64,000 nt of DNA. Origin: Adiantum capillus-veneris. Its lineage: Eukaryota > Streptophyta > Polypodiopsida > Polypodiales > Pteridaceae. The translations under genes and the position numbers were made by a program. Shown here one piece after another: positions 11,629 to 23,216 of this stretch. The stretch covers positions 79,340,832 through 79,404,831 of the forward strand of contig CM043960.1 in NCBI GenBank assembly GCA_014529385.2, in the 5' to 3' direction. Numbering within the stretch: the first letter of the stretch is position 1; the number at the start of each line of letters is the position of its first letter. The notes below the pieces were generated by a model. It did not search any database, was not told the origin of the DNA, and saw nothing but the letters and a program-made list of their open reading frames with translations.

Positions 11629-12559
11629 CTTCCTATTGGGATGCTTGTTGAGCCCCCATTGTCTGTTTTGTCCTAGGATGATAACCTCTAGGTCCTAGCA
11701 AGTCCTATGTGATCCGACAATAACCATTTCTTTAGTTTGCATCATCTTCAGCCTCTGCAAATTTACATGACCAATACCTTTAAGCAAAATATCAATATCC
11801 AATTTTCTATGAACATGAGTGTGTTCTTATCCATTGTATAATGATTTTTTGTTGGATGTGCAATGTATGATGGCTCTACAGTATCATCTGGACTTACCCA
11901 AGAAGGATAACCTTTGTTGGCATATGCGATACCCTCAGATTCTCTCTTGTATTTCTCGCTTGGTTCTTTGTAATATGAAGTCAATGGAAACATTTCTTAT
12001 TTGTGAGTGTTTTTATAGGTTGTGCGTATTTGATTATTTCCCGGTTCTCTTGAGGTAAAGGAGGTTGTTGGCCCATCACTCATTGAGGCTTATTTCCCCC
12101 TTGAGCTACGTTATTTGGGCCTATTTAGTATCTCGGAGATGGTGGAAATGGTTGCACCCTTGGAGGTCCATATGGACTTTCTCACACGTAATTCTTGTTG
12201 TAAAAACACTCATTCAACTTGTGATTAATATACTTTTTTTCGATCGCACACCACTTCAAGACTCATGGTACATTGGATACAGGTCATGGTTGTTGTATGT
12301 TTGGATTTTGTTGATAGCCCATTTGATCAGTGGAAGAGATATTGTTTATCATTTTATGTACATCTTTCATTACCTCTCCATAAAACTTATGATTGTCCCC
12401 TCCTAGATACGATGCTTCTCTAGTGACTTGCTCAAATATGGTGCAAGATTTCAAGTGTAACTCCTCTCTATATAGTTTTTGAAGAGAAGTGAAGCTTCCT
12501 TCACTTTCTCTTTCTCTTTTTGATTGAAATCATAGATTTGGGACATTGTGTTGTGCTTG

Positions 12560-13262
12560 ATTCCCCTTTAAGAGAATTCCTCAACAAATTATCATAGAAG
12601 GTTCTCTATGTTTGGAAAATCTCTATTATTCAATGGTTGGAACCACGTTAAAGCCATTCCTTCCAATGGCTTTAAAGTGGTTAGACCAAATTCCTCGTAT
12701 TGAGTATGGAAATCGACCACTTGTTCAGCTTGCAAAACTTGTTTGAAGAGTGAAACATGTGAATATGGATCCCCTGACCCATTGTACTTCTTGGAACACA
12801 CTTTACTACTTGAGATGGTTGCATTCATTATGTTTCGGCAACCAATCTCACAACTCCAGGTTCTCTTACAAGGACATCTCTAGCCTCATGACCTTTGCTA
12901 GGAACTCTAGTTGGAGTTCTCTCTATGGATCTCTCATTAGGTCACACATCTCTTTCTTATGTCCAAGTATCTAGAACTCTCATTGTATAGATCATGCTTG
13001 GAGCCTCAGCGCCCCTTTATGTGGTCATTGGATTTCTTGAACCCAAGGATTCCATCGATCTCGGCATTGACAATTGTGGTTGACTAAATGAGTCCACAAT
13101 CCTCGTTCTATCATGACTCACACTCTCCATTCCTGGTCTTGTCTTAGATATAGTAGTTCTAAACATGCTTTTAGTGACATAATACTACTGGAGTGGGCCT
13201 CCAAAGTATGTATATCTCTCTAGCTCCTTACGATCTATTGTGAAGTATCTATACCCATACTT
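12560..13262 (-). pseudogene. Gypsy gag capsid region (G1)
   Basis: The 78-codon frame 12592-12828 contains KKYNGSGDPYSHVSLFKQV and EGMALTWFQPL. These match the retrotransposon gag family signature (G-x-x-D-P...H...F and A-x-x-W-F). Upstream frames (12830-13262) are S/R/T-rich and broken. Without the inversion, this would be the 5' part of G1. Confidence 0.7.
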
Positions 13263-13990
13263 AACAATGCAAAAATGATATCACAATCCTTATATGAGAA
13301 TACCTTTACAAGATATGGGCTATTGATTGAAATAGTTAGTGATAGAGGGACTCACTTCCTCAACAAAGTGATTGAATTCTTGCTGAATGAATTCATGGTA
13401 ATTCATCACAAATCAACACCTTATCGCCCTCAAGAAAATGGACAAGCAAAGAGCATGAACAAAATTCTATGCACTGTGCTCGCAAAGATTGTGAGTGAGT
13501 CAAGATCATATTGGGACCAAAGGCTACACTCAACTCTTTGAGCATATTGAGTTGCTTTACAAATTAGCATTTGGAAGGACGCCTTTTAACATGTTGTTTG
13601 GAATTAATGCCATACTACCCATAAATTTCTTGATTCTCACACTTTGAGTAGCTAAGAACGTAGATGGGCAGGCCACGAGCTATCAAAAACGGTAGATGTT
13701 CTCAAGAAGCTAGACAAAATACGCTTACAAGCTATTGTAGAAATCTATGCACAAAAACAACACATGAAGGAGTTTCGTGATCAACCTCAACAAGGAGTTT
13801 AAAAAGGGTGGCTATGTATTAGTCTATACCTTACAACAATACTCCAAAAAGTGAGAAAATGGCCCATTCAAGATTCATGATATATCATCAAGTGGAGCCA
13901 TAAAACTTGTAACATTAGAGGGAGAAGAGATGTTCAACTGGATTAGTGGAAACCGGTTGAAGAAGTAAATCATGGCAATGCTGAAAAAGA
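13263..13990 (+). pseudogene. Gypsy integrase, catalytic and C-terminal part (G1)
   Basis: The open stretch 13275-13541 holds LYENTFTRYG, VSDRGTHFLN with the second catalytic Asp, and TPYRPQENGQAKSMNK, where the third catalytic residue (normally E in GQAE) has become K. Broken frames then give the C-terminal domain: FKKGGYVLVY-L-QQYSKK and NGPFKIHDISSSGAIKLATLEGEE. It is inactive because of the E-to-K change, stops near 13541 and later frameshifts. Confidence 0.75.
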
Positions 13991-14164
13991 TCCATAATAT
14001 AGCAAAAAGAAAGAAACAAGCCCAGGCTAATCAAGTGCAGGCTCAAGATCAAGCAAAGTTGTGGATTTTAAAGTATAAGAAAAGACAAAACAACATACAA
14101 TTTCAGTAAACTGCAACAACAACTCCTCAAAATGAAGCAATCCAAAAATAACAAAATTGGCTTG

Positions 14165-14456
14165 GAGGCATGGATGTGCATATCCGGATCTAGATTTAAA
14201 ATGGATCAACTGAGAGAGCACTTGTAGGCACTGGAGCACATGCCAAGGCCATGAAGTACTCTATATACATGAAGATGTCAGGTGTACCAGTGTGAAGACA
14301 AATCGAATAGAGCTAAAAGCTGTAAACCAAGGCAAGATAGACATTTTAGGTCAAGAAGATTTGTCAATCAACATCAGCAGTCATCAATGCCCACATCAGT
14401 TTCATGTCATGGCGGACACAGATCTTATTAAAGCAATCATCCTAGGCATACCATAG
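14165..14456 (+). pseudogene. Second retropepsin-like domain downstream of integrase (G1)
   Basis: In broken plus frames this reads GGMDVHIRI, NGSTERALVGTGAHAKAMKYS, then KTNRIELKAVNQGKIDILGQ, then HQFHVMADTDLIKAIILG. The layout fits a retropepsin: flap-forming strands, a D-T-G-A core (here G-T-G-A) and a C-terminal hydrophobic-ILG motif. It follows the integrase by roughly 200 bases and is homologous to 45265-45586, which has N-T-G-A. It is distinct from the canonical protease at 9860-10260. Confidence 0.6.
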
Positions 14457-14653
14457 ATGTAAACTTGCAAAGTAATTCTAGATTGGTAGAAGTATACTTT
14501 AAATTTAGAACTTAACAACACCTTGTATGTCACTCCTTTGGCACAAAGTGATCACATGTGAGAAGTACAGTCCATTGCTACAGAATCGCCAGCCAGTGAT
14601 AAACACCTCACCCTAACCAACAATTCAACAGACAAGCCACAAGATAGGTATAG

Positions 14654-15145
14654 GTGAATAGATCCGTCATGGAAAACAAACCTAAGCACGTATGGACACC
14701 CAAGCCGACCAATCAACAGTACCAACCAAAACAAAGAGACAAAATCCACAAGACTCATTATCGACAACCTCAACATCATTATACTTGGAAATGGAAACCC
14801 AAAAAACTTCAAGAATCTAAATCAATCCAACCCAAGTGTCAATGGATTTCAAAACACAAACAACCAAACCAACCCCAACCAACCAAGACATCTTGGCAAT
14901 GGAGACTAAAACAATAGACTCAACCAACAGATCAACCGTCTCCACCAAATATAGCTACAAATGACAAGTGGGTACCAAAGCCACCACCAACCATGAAAAT
15001 CCACTCAACGGTACTCCCACACATTTTTTTGCCAACTTACAACGGATCCAATTCGCAAGATCGAGGGAAATTAGTAAATGAATGTACAAATAACGAGCCG
15101 TTTGAGCCACAAGTGATATACCATGAGAAATCAAGGCACATGAAG
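14654..15145 (+). pseudogene. Basic Trp/Lys/Pro-rich third ORF of G1
   Basis: Frame 14654-14917 encodes 88 residues, very rich in K, Q and P, with repeated W-based motifs (VWTPKPT, YTWKWKPKK, QWISKHK, SWQWRLKQ). A later in-phase segment reads KWVPKPPP. After a frame change, 14993-15145 reads LPTYNGSNSQDRGK... QVIYHEKSRHMK, which aligns with G2 (44780-45000, ending QVVYHGKQEQVR). The function is unknown. The composition suggests nucleic-acid binding, which is inference only. Confidence 0.45.
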
Positions 15146-15154
15146 GTAAGTATG
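15143..15154 (+). promoter_or_regulatory. Consensus 5' splice-site-like motif
   Basis: AAGGTAAGTATG matches the plant 5' splice consensus AG|GTAAGT exactly. The equivalent position in G2 (44781-44793, minus) has AAGGTAAGTATAC. It lies at the end of the conserved third-ORF segment. Confidence 0.45.
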
Positions 15155-15230
15155 CTCTTGGGATTCTGGGTTAGTCGAGCACTTATAGTAGGAAAAATAG
15201 GGCAAATCAGACCTCATTTGCATTTGCTTG

Positions 15231-15231
<1 letters not shown>

Positions 15232-15281
<50 letters not shown>
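15232..15281. repeat. (GA)n microsatellite inside G1
   Basis: About 50 bases of GA follow the conserved CCTCATTTGCA string. In G2 the same string is followed by (CA)n and the Penelope-like element. Confidence 0.95.
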
Positions 15282-15282
<1 letters not shown>

Positions 15283-15289
15283 TTTGTGT

Positions 15290-16910
15290 GACCTAGAGCT
15301 TGACCACACTTTTGCTTGCTACGGGCATTTTGAGCCACCATAGGGCATGAGATTTGATATGTATGTTCTTCTAAGCTCCCTCGATAAGTGTATGTGAGCC
15401 ATATAGCACTTAAAACACAAGAGTAGTCACATAGATCAAATCAAAGAAATATTTTTTGCAAATTGTCAAAGGTTGGCAAAGGGGGAACCAACTCTAAACT
15501 CAAAAAAAAAAATTAGTAGACTCCTCAAGCGAAGGGGTTCCCAGACATCCAATCACAGTAAGATTTGGGGGTGGAGCATGGATGGCGATCCATGTTCCCC
15601 TACCTCAGAATCAAGTAAGATTTCGACTGCAATATTGCCCTTACAACATCTTTACACTTTTGCAATCATAGATTGAAAATGTGCTCAGGCATGGATTGCG
15701 GTTCATGTCTACCAACATGCCAAAATAGGACCAAAACTCACCCACAATTAGATCAAGGTTTGGAAAAATCACCCCTCAAGTTTGAGCCAAAATGGACACC
15801 TCTAGACCCAAAAACCCTAAATTCTAAGATTTCAGGTTGGAAATGGTCATTTTGACCCATGCCAGGAAAAAGTGGGATAAATCCCAAAATTCGTTGACCA
15901 AGGGTTTAGGGAACATGTCTAGATGATTCCCCAAAAGTTTGCTAGAATTTGGGCCCCAAACATGGAGCACAAACTATGTACTCCAAGTACAGAACTGGTA
16001 GATTTTGGGTCCCAAGCATATGCACGTGTCCAAGTCATCAAGTAATGAAGGAATTGTGCAAGATTGGCTAGAAGTTTCATGAGAATTGCACCTTCAGACT
16101 ACCAGAGTGCAAAAGTTAGGGTTTTGGAAAACATGTTGGTAGCATCCAATTCTAGAAGTCGTTTATCTCTTCTCCACGAGCATATTTTTTCATTTACCAT
16201 GTATAGGTTCACGAGCTCTCTACGACTTCCAGATATTTTACTTTATGTGTCTTGGGCAACCGGCCATTTTATTAAAAAACCCTAGGCATATAAGTGAGTT
16301 GTACGTCATGTGAAAGGGGAGAGATCATTTTGTGAGAAAACCTAAAGTATAGAAGAAGAAGGAGGAGGCTATGGAGGTGGAGGATTGGAGCCGCATGTGA
16401 TCTCTTTTCAAACCGGTTAAGCATGCAATGAACTTGAGTCCTATTTCTTCTCTCTTTTCTTTTCCTTCAAGTTGTGTATTAGTGTCTTGATTTGTGTGTA
16501 TTAAAAACTAATTCCCTCTAATTACTTGACTACCTATTGTGTGTTTGGTTATAGTCTTGTGTGCATGATTAGATTAGTGTGTAGATTAGGATCATGCATA
16601 CATTGCTCTAATCATAATCCCATGAGCTTGGGTGAGCTCGTGCTTAGGATGCACTTACAAGCATTAGTAGGGAATGCAATGAAGAGCAATGCATGGTTAG
16701 CACAAGGTTTAGCATGTGTGTGACACTAATCTGCTCCACTAGTTCTCTCTTCTTCCTAATCTAGATGGACTCTCATGATGTCTCCTCTCTTTTCTTGCTC
16801 ATTTCTCTCATACATTCAGCCATGTGTGATGCTTCCATAGTCAGGTCGCTATCATCCATGGATTAATGATTTTGTTGATTTGTTGGAGCTATGCTACAAG
16901 GGATCCAACA
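15290..16910 (+). repeat. Gypsy LTR-like sequence (G1), 5' limit uncertain
   Basis: The sequence 15290-15900 is homologous to G2 at 36888-35720 (minus). A shared example is the ATGGATTG/C-GATCCATGTT-CCC phrase around 15575-15600. A CATATAAG TATA-like motif lies near 16286. The segment ends GGATCCAACA at 16910 and is followed by TTTGGCATTG...AAGGACGG, a decayed form of the common gypsy primer site TTTGGCGCC...GGGGACGG. The LTR start could not be fixed. Confidence 0.5.
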
Positions 16911-16933
16911 TTTGGCATTGTGTTCAAGGACGG
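16911..16933 (+). other. Decayed gypsy primer-binding site
   Basis: TTTGGCATTGTGTTCAAGGACGG resembles the plant gypsy site and leader TTTGGCGCCGTTGCCGGGGACGG in its first six and last several bases. It lies exactly after a CA-ending LTR candidate. Confidence 0.4.
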
Positions 16934-18560
16934 TAGCCTAAGAAAGAGGAAATTTTTTAAGAAGATTGAGTGTTTAGGATTAGGTTTAAGTGTAAAAAAA
17001 CCCCTCTTTTTCACTAATTGATCACTAATTTGTGACTAACCTACTAACAATTTTTGTGTTGAACATGTGTGTATGCCTAATTAGAAGCTTGGAAGTCACT
17101 CTTTTCAAAGAAAATTGTAAAAATTTCATGTGTATTTGAGTGTGTAATTAATGGATTTTTACTAATTATCCTCTCTAATTACTCACTAATTGCATGTGAT
17201 TTTAATGTTATGCATAGATAAATGAAGCATTAAATGTGTCTAATTTCCATGGATTTGATGCCACAGATAAGTCTTTGGTGATTGGTTGCTTGTAGGTGAA
17301 TTGAAGTTAAAGTACAGACACATGTGTGTAGACGTCATTGGAGTTAAAATTCAATCCAATTCTTGATGTAATTGTGAGTGCACTAACTCACTCATTTGCT
17401 GAATTATGTGTAGATTTTTATTGAAGATTAAGTGTATCAAAATTGGTGCAATTTTATGTGCATTAGTGTGTGTCTATGTGTAGGCAAAGTGCACACATTT
17501 GAGTGCAAATGTCTGACAATTTTGATGTCAATCAATTGATGTGAAGAAATCTAATGTTTGTGGTTGTTGAATTGATTATGAGATATGGTTTTGATTGTTC
17601 GAATTGCACCTTTATGCCATCGAAATTGCTCTAGAATTATGTGTGTGTAAGCTCGTTAAGTATATGCTAATTACACACTTGGAAATTGAATTAAACGAGT
17701 GAATTAATGTGCAAATGAAATAATTTAAATACTGATTTGATTGTGAGAACTTGGCCAATGTGCATATATTTTTTTATTATATCACTAATCAGATGATTTT
17801 TTGGGTCAAAATTGAGTAAGGTTAAAAACGATCCAAAATGGTTTAAATTGATTAGTAGATTTATGAGTGATTGACTAGAAGGTCTAACCACATTGACAAG
17901 TGCTGGATTTTGAGTTAATTGCTTGCATATTGTTTTTCTTTAAAGGGTAAAATTTTGGCTATTTTTTGTAACTTTTCTACAATTTTTGACTAATTTATTG
18001 CCTAAAATTGCTAATTTCTATCTAACAGATGATGAACATGGAAAAATTTGATGTGAAATATCAATCCAAAACGTGGATTGTAAACCGATGAATTTAAAGA
18101 AAAACAATTGCTATTTTTTTATTTTTTGCGTATTTTTTGAATCTCGCGCAAATTTCTTTTACTTTTTGCATTGTTTGTAATCTAGTAAAAATAATAATAT
18201 TATTTTTTTACATATACACACACCTCCACAACACCCCATCTCTTTCTCTTTTTTGTGTAATTTTTTATTCTTTTTTTTTAGTTTTTTTGGATATTTATAC
18301 TATTTTTTGCTAGTTTTTTTCTATTTTCTAATTTTGTTTTCGTTTTGTACAATTTTCTTTAAATTTTTTGTGTATTTTCTTTTGTGTCTTTTTTTAAAAA
18401 AACTCATCCAAAAAAATTCTCTCTTGAAAAAGCCTTTTCAAAATTTTAAAAAATATATATTAAAAAATTAAAAGAAATAAAAAGTAAAAACAAAATAAAA
18501 CACACAATTTTTTAGTAATGTAAATAAAACACACACACAACCGCATGCATGCACACACAA

Positions 18561-18601
<41 letters not shown>

Positions 18602-18646
18602 TCTCTCTCTCTCTCTCTCCTCTCTCTCCTCTCTCTTCTCTCTCTC

Positions 18647-18698
<52 letters not shown>

Positions 18699-19996
18699 GA
18701 CAACCCCACCTCTCTCCCTCTTTCCCGCCAATCCGGTCGGCTGCGTGTCCTTCTTTCGCGTTGCTTTGATTTCGCCTCCTTCTCCACCAGCCTCGAAGTT
18801 AGTTAAATTTTTTGGCTCTAAATACTTGAATTATTTCATTAAATTTTCTTCGTTATTTCACTTATCTTTCATTTTTTATTGTAGTTTGCTTTAATTAATT
18901 TATTTTTTTTAATAATTAGTATTCATTTAAAAAAACATAACTAAAAAGAGAAAAAAATAAATAAAAACCAAAAAATTGTAAATTGATTAAAAAACCTTGA
19001 TACATTTAGAAAACTCAAAGAAATTAAAAAATCACGAAATTTGACCCAAAAAATTAAAAAACTTGAAAAATCCTTAAAAAAGAAAAATTTTAATTAAAAA
19101 TAGAAAAAATACAAAATTCTAACAAAATACAAAATCAAGAAAAAATTCAAAAACTCATAAAAATATTTAAAAATCACAATAAATTCTAGAAAATATATTA
19201 AATTTTTTATTAAAAAATCCTATAAAAATAAAAAATATATGCTTGTCCTCTCAGTTTCTTTTTGTGTAGTTTTAGCTTTTATTTTTATTTTTTATTTTAT
19301 TTAATTATTTTTTACTTTTTCATTTGTTTGTTTGCTTTTGTGTTTTTTTTTAAATCCAAATTGGAAAAAAAATTGCATTTCTTTCTCTCAACCCTTCTCC
19401 TTACTTCCCACGTGCATCACACACCCCGTACACACGCCATTAATGCACACTTACGCACGATTAGAGACATTTAGACTAGATACACCTGGAGAGTTAGATT
19501 TTGCCAAATTTTGTTCGATTTGAGCCAGATTGTATGCATAGACCCTATTCTTACACGGATTTTGAATTTGGTCTACATTCAATGAGTGACAAGCTTTAGA
19601 GTCAATTGACACGCATTCTTTCATTTTCATTTTATTTCACAGCAGATTCCACACCTAACCACCTTTGACCCCAAATTGTTAATAGAGGTTTTTTTGTGGC
19701 CTTGATATTGACCAGATTGCGCTAGTTAGAGCCCATACCCATGTGAGATCTTGACTTAGCTTGATTTTAGCCATTGGTCACACGCTTGCCCACGATTAGA
19801 GCTCGATTTGATCCGTTGACTAAGTTTTGACCGAGACTTGAGCTGAGAGACGATTTTTAGAACTTGTTGACGGGCAGTGACCCTAGCTTAGCGCTTAGCT
19901 AGCCTTTGATTTCCAGATTATGTAGTGTAGCTAGTGCATTTGCTTCTTGACCTCCTTGACACCAAATTTGACCTAGATTGACAGATTTTGGCTATC
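16934..19996. other. AT-rich leader-like region, no gene recognised
   Basis: There are long A/T-rich runs (18100-18530, 18800-19370) and no credible frame. The short frames near 18253 and 19262 are F/Y/L-rich readings of T-tracts. A (CT)n tract lies at 18566-18694. If 16911 is a primer site, this is the untranslated leader of an element whose gag-like region starts near 19997. Confidence 0.45.
18566..18694. repeat. (CT)n microsatellite with TCTC interruptions
   Basis: Almost pure CT with regular single-base interruptions (CTCTCCTC, CTCTTCTC). Translations in both strands give S/L or R/E repeats, so the frames 18460-18806 are artefacts. Confidence 0.95.
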
Positions 19997-22600
19997 ATGG
20001 ATCCTAAGACTCTATTTGATAGATTATTGTGGGTTCATGGTGAGTTAGACGGATTGCCTATATACACACACAGCCATCACGACTTAGATCACCACCAAGA
20101 TTCACATTGTCTAGACCATCTAGGAGACAGACCTTTGCTGAGATCATGGCAGAGGTGAGAGAAGATATGGCGCATAGGAGCGAGATCCTTACCAGTGCAC
20201 CGCCAGAGTTACCATGCATAGACGCAGCCACATCACACGCTACTATGACTAGTGCACATGCTAGAGGGGCTGTAGAGACCACACCATAGACCGCAAGAAC
20301 ACTAGACACAGAGTTTGCTAGATCACATGAATCAGATACGATGGCGAGACAATGATCACCACCCAATGGTACCACATGAGGATAGATTTTCCACGATAAG
20401 CAGAGAGCACCATAGTGATCTTGTGCTACATTTATTAGGCCCATGCCTTGGTTTGTTGACCCTAATGGACATTCCTACGCTAGAGGCACCTTTTCGGATG
20501 ACATTGACCCTTCAATACGGCAAGTAGTCAAAGTTTAGAGATGTCACCTTGGTTCGAATGAGTTCTTTACTGATGAACTCAAGGCCACATACATGTCCTT
20601 GCCAATTAGCCCATACGATGTTGTAGATAGAGCACATCCTAATGATTGTTTGGACACATTGGTGTCTTCTAAAATAGTGCAATTACCTAAACTAGAGCAC
20701 TCATTAGCTTATGTTGATGATTGTGGATGTAGCATCGAGAGAGTAGACCATACAATATTTTGAGGCAGCCATGAGCCTTATGGTATAGCTTGTTGGAGAT
20801 GCTTGTGATAGGATTTATAGGGACACATATGGTACTTGATATTCCTTGATGATGGGAATGCCCTATTCTCCATAGCATGGCCAAGATCCTGTAGTGATGA
20901 CCACACAAAGTCCACAAACACCTGCTAGACAAACTTCCCCTACCACGTCACATTCCAAATCTCCATCACAAACAGATTTTGGCTCGTAGCACAGTTGATC
21001 AGTTGAGGTCTAGAGCAATTGAATTGAAGGAGATGAAAGTCCGGATTGACGATAGGATGAGTACACCAGAGAGCACTATAGCATAGCCAACTAGAGTGAA
21101 TATTCTAGAGGTTGTTACTTGTTCTACAGATGATGTACAGCCTAGTGCGATTGCTCCTATGCTAGAGACAAACACTGATCCAATAGAGATAGATAGTGTG
21201 TTAAATACGACACTTATTGATGATTCCGCCAAAGCCTACACTTGAGGATATTGCTGACACACATGACCATGATAGTGTTGACATTACAACTGAGCAATTA
21301 GAGACCAAGATACCTATAGATATGATAGAGATAGATTTTTCCATTGAGATAGATGCTCACAGGCATCCACAACCAGATTCAATGACGTTTGGGCATTTAG
21401 ATAACCCATGCAAAACAAGGACAGATGAGGTACTTATAGACCATGATTGTCATCACCCCCCTAGATTAGAGGTCACACCCAAGGATTCAGAGACGAGATT
21501 TCCTAGAGTGACTCCTACCACAACACTTGAGACACCCCGAGACTAGGTAGAGTCTCCCTTAGAAAATGTTCACAAGAGTAGCACTACCTATGAGTGAGCT
21601 AGGACATATCATGCCTATAGCTCATCATAGAGAGCTTATTGTAGGGCCACGTTTAAGTGCCTCGGATGATGACACATACTAGACCATTAGCTAGTGATGA
21701 TACACTCGTTTGGATTGAGAGCAACAGTGCACATGATGATTTATCCCATGGTTGGCTCACATCTAGAAAATCACTAGAGGCACATGGATTTTATAGAAGA
21801 CATAGACAGATTTGGGCTCTTAGACCACAGACCATAGCACATCCTCATAGATCTCCTATAGTTTCTTTGACCACAGCCACATAGTCTCCCTTAGAGGATG
21901 CTCACAAGAGTAGCACTACCAATGATTGCGCTAGGACATATCACGTCTATAGCTCATCATAGAGATCTTATTATAGGGCCACTAAACATGTTTACATGCC
22001 TCTGATGATGACATAGACTAGACCATTAGCTAGTGATGATACACTTCTTTGGATTAAGAGCAGCAGTACACAAGATGGTTTATCCCAGGGTTGGCTTACA
22101 TCTAGACATTCACTAGAGGCACAGGGATTTTATAGAGGACATAGACATATTTGGGTTCCTAGACCACATACCATAGCACATCCTCATAGATCTCCTACAG
22201 TTTCTTTGACCACAGCCACAGTACAGAGATCTAGATCATGTTCACAACCTATAGAGAGGCCTACCCCATGACGAGTGCTGACACGAGCTAGACATTCATG
22301 ACCATAGGTGAGGAGAGCTCGACCTACATTCATTGAGATACTGTGGACATTGAAGATTTGACTACCAAAGAGTTGACAACCTATCACACCATAGGTTGAC
22401 ACAAGCCATAGCTCATCTAAGATTTCCATTGACCATGTCGTTGACTTAGAGTTAAGCAAGAATTATCCATTGAGGGATCTTGAGGCACACAGTCATAGGC
22501 TGATGTCATCCCTATATCCATTAATTGTGCTACAGATTCTACCATCCACATGGAGCTAGGTGTTAGCCATCCAATGACCATTAGACTGAGAGCTAGGAGA
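19997..22600 (+). pseudogene. Decayed gag-like region, unrecognised
   Basis: An ATG at 19997 opens MDPKTLFDRLLWVHGELDGLP and is soon broken. Other frames continue with FAEIMAEVREDM, FFTDELKATYMSLPISPYDV and PPKPTLEDIADTHDHDSVD. The position after an LTR, primer-site-like sequence and leader suggests a gag-type ORF. No knuckle, protease or known domain could be identified. A ~338-bp tandem duplication occupies 21545-22221. Stops are frequent. It could also be a captured host sequence; I cannot decide. Confidence 0.4.
21545..22221. repeat. Tandem duplication, two ~338-bp units
   Basis: Units 21545-21882 and 21883-22221 both run from GTCTCCCTTAGA to TTTGACCACAGCCACA, sharing for example ACTAGACCATTAGCTAGTGATG. 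They differ by scattered substitutions and small indels. Confidence 0.85.
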
Positions 22601-22654
22601 TTACAAGTTTTATAGTTTGGAGAGAGTTATCTTATCCCTCCTAGCTGCACTTTG

Positions 22655-22867
22655 TGAGTGCACATTGCATGGATGCATGTGTGCATGGTGTGGTGCGATA
22701 TGTGTGGGGAAGGGAAGAAGCATGAGATGGTATGGGTGGATCAACCTCTGGAAATGAGAGTGAGGAGCTCCTTATTCTTCATATAGGAATAATGAGGGTA
22801 TGTACACACATGGGTGAGCGGTCGAATGTCCGACTCCAGGCAAAGGTGAAGCACTTTTACCCCAACA
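22655..22867 (-). repeat. 3' LTR of family A copy 2
   Basis: On the minus strand it starts TGTTGGGGTAAAAG and ends near CACTCA. At 213 bp it is close to the 210-bp LTR of copy 1, with shared blocks (TCGGAC, CCGCTCACCCA, GAATAAGGAGCTCCTCACTC). Confidence 0.75.
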
Positions 22868-22882
22868 AACTCCCACTTAAAG
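22868..22882 (-). other. Polypurine tract, family A copy 2
   Basis: The minus strand reads CTTTAAGTGGGAGTT directly before the TGTTGGGG LTR start. This is the same arrangement as in copy 1 and in the copia element at 28795-28809. Confidence 0.7.
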
Positions 22883-23216
22883 GCGATCAATTGATAAGTG
22901 AAGCCTACTAGCTAAACTACTAGTATGTACAAGAAACTAGGTGAGAGACTCTCTCAACCTATGTCCACTATCTTACTCTGTTGATTTACACACAGTTGTA
23001 TCAGCTATGGTGGTAGGCGAGTGTGCATACCAACTCTAGAGCATGCATGTAAACCTTGCAGACTACTCTATATGGTCTACAAAACTCCACTATGCATCAT
23101 GATAGAGCCAGTCATCGCACGACTGACAACCCTTGTTGCAAATGCTCCCACTGCAGCTGTTGATCGGGCCTTGACACTAACAAGTCAAACGTGAGATGTC
23201 CAAATGTTGATGAAAT

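Larger units (their letters stand above)
6580..13262 (-). mobile_element. Ty3/gypsy element G1, inverted part (gag-PR-RT-RH-INT N-half)
   Basis: Read on the minus strand from 13262 downwards, the order is gag, a double CCHC knuckle, retropepsin, reverse transcriptase, RNase H and the zinc-binding and early catalytic part of integrase, which is the standard gypsy order. Each domain has many stops and frameshifts. The integrase breaks off after the K-A-T-L motif near 6582 and resumes on the plus strand at 13263, which implies an inversion. No flanking LTR was found at either end of this block. Confidence 0.8.
13263..16910 (+). mobile_element. Ty3/gypsy element G1, non-inverted 3' part (INT C-half, extra PR, ORF3, LTR)
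   Basis: This part continues the integrase that breaks at 6580. It carries a retropepsin-like domain after the integrase, a basic Trp/Lys-rich third ORF, a (GA)n microsatellite and long LTR-like sequence ending in CA at 16910. The first ~3 kb is homologous to G2 on the minus strand (46090-44672 and then 36888-35720). Confidence 0.75.

Noticed and set aside
18460..18806. R/E-rich and S/L-rich frames
   Set aside because: Translations of the (CT)n microsatellite at 18566-18694.
20058..20444. 128-codon minus frame with hydrophobic stretches
   Set aside because: Lies opposite the gag-like plus-strand text, with no motif; chance open frame.
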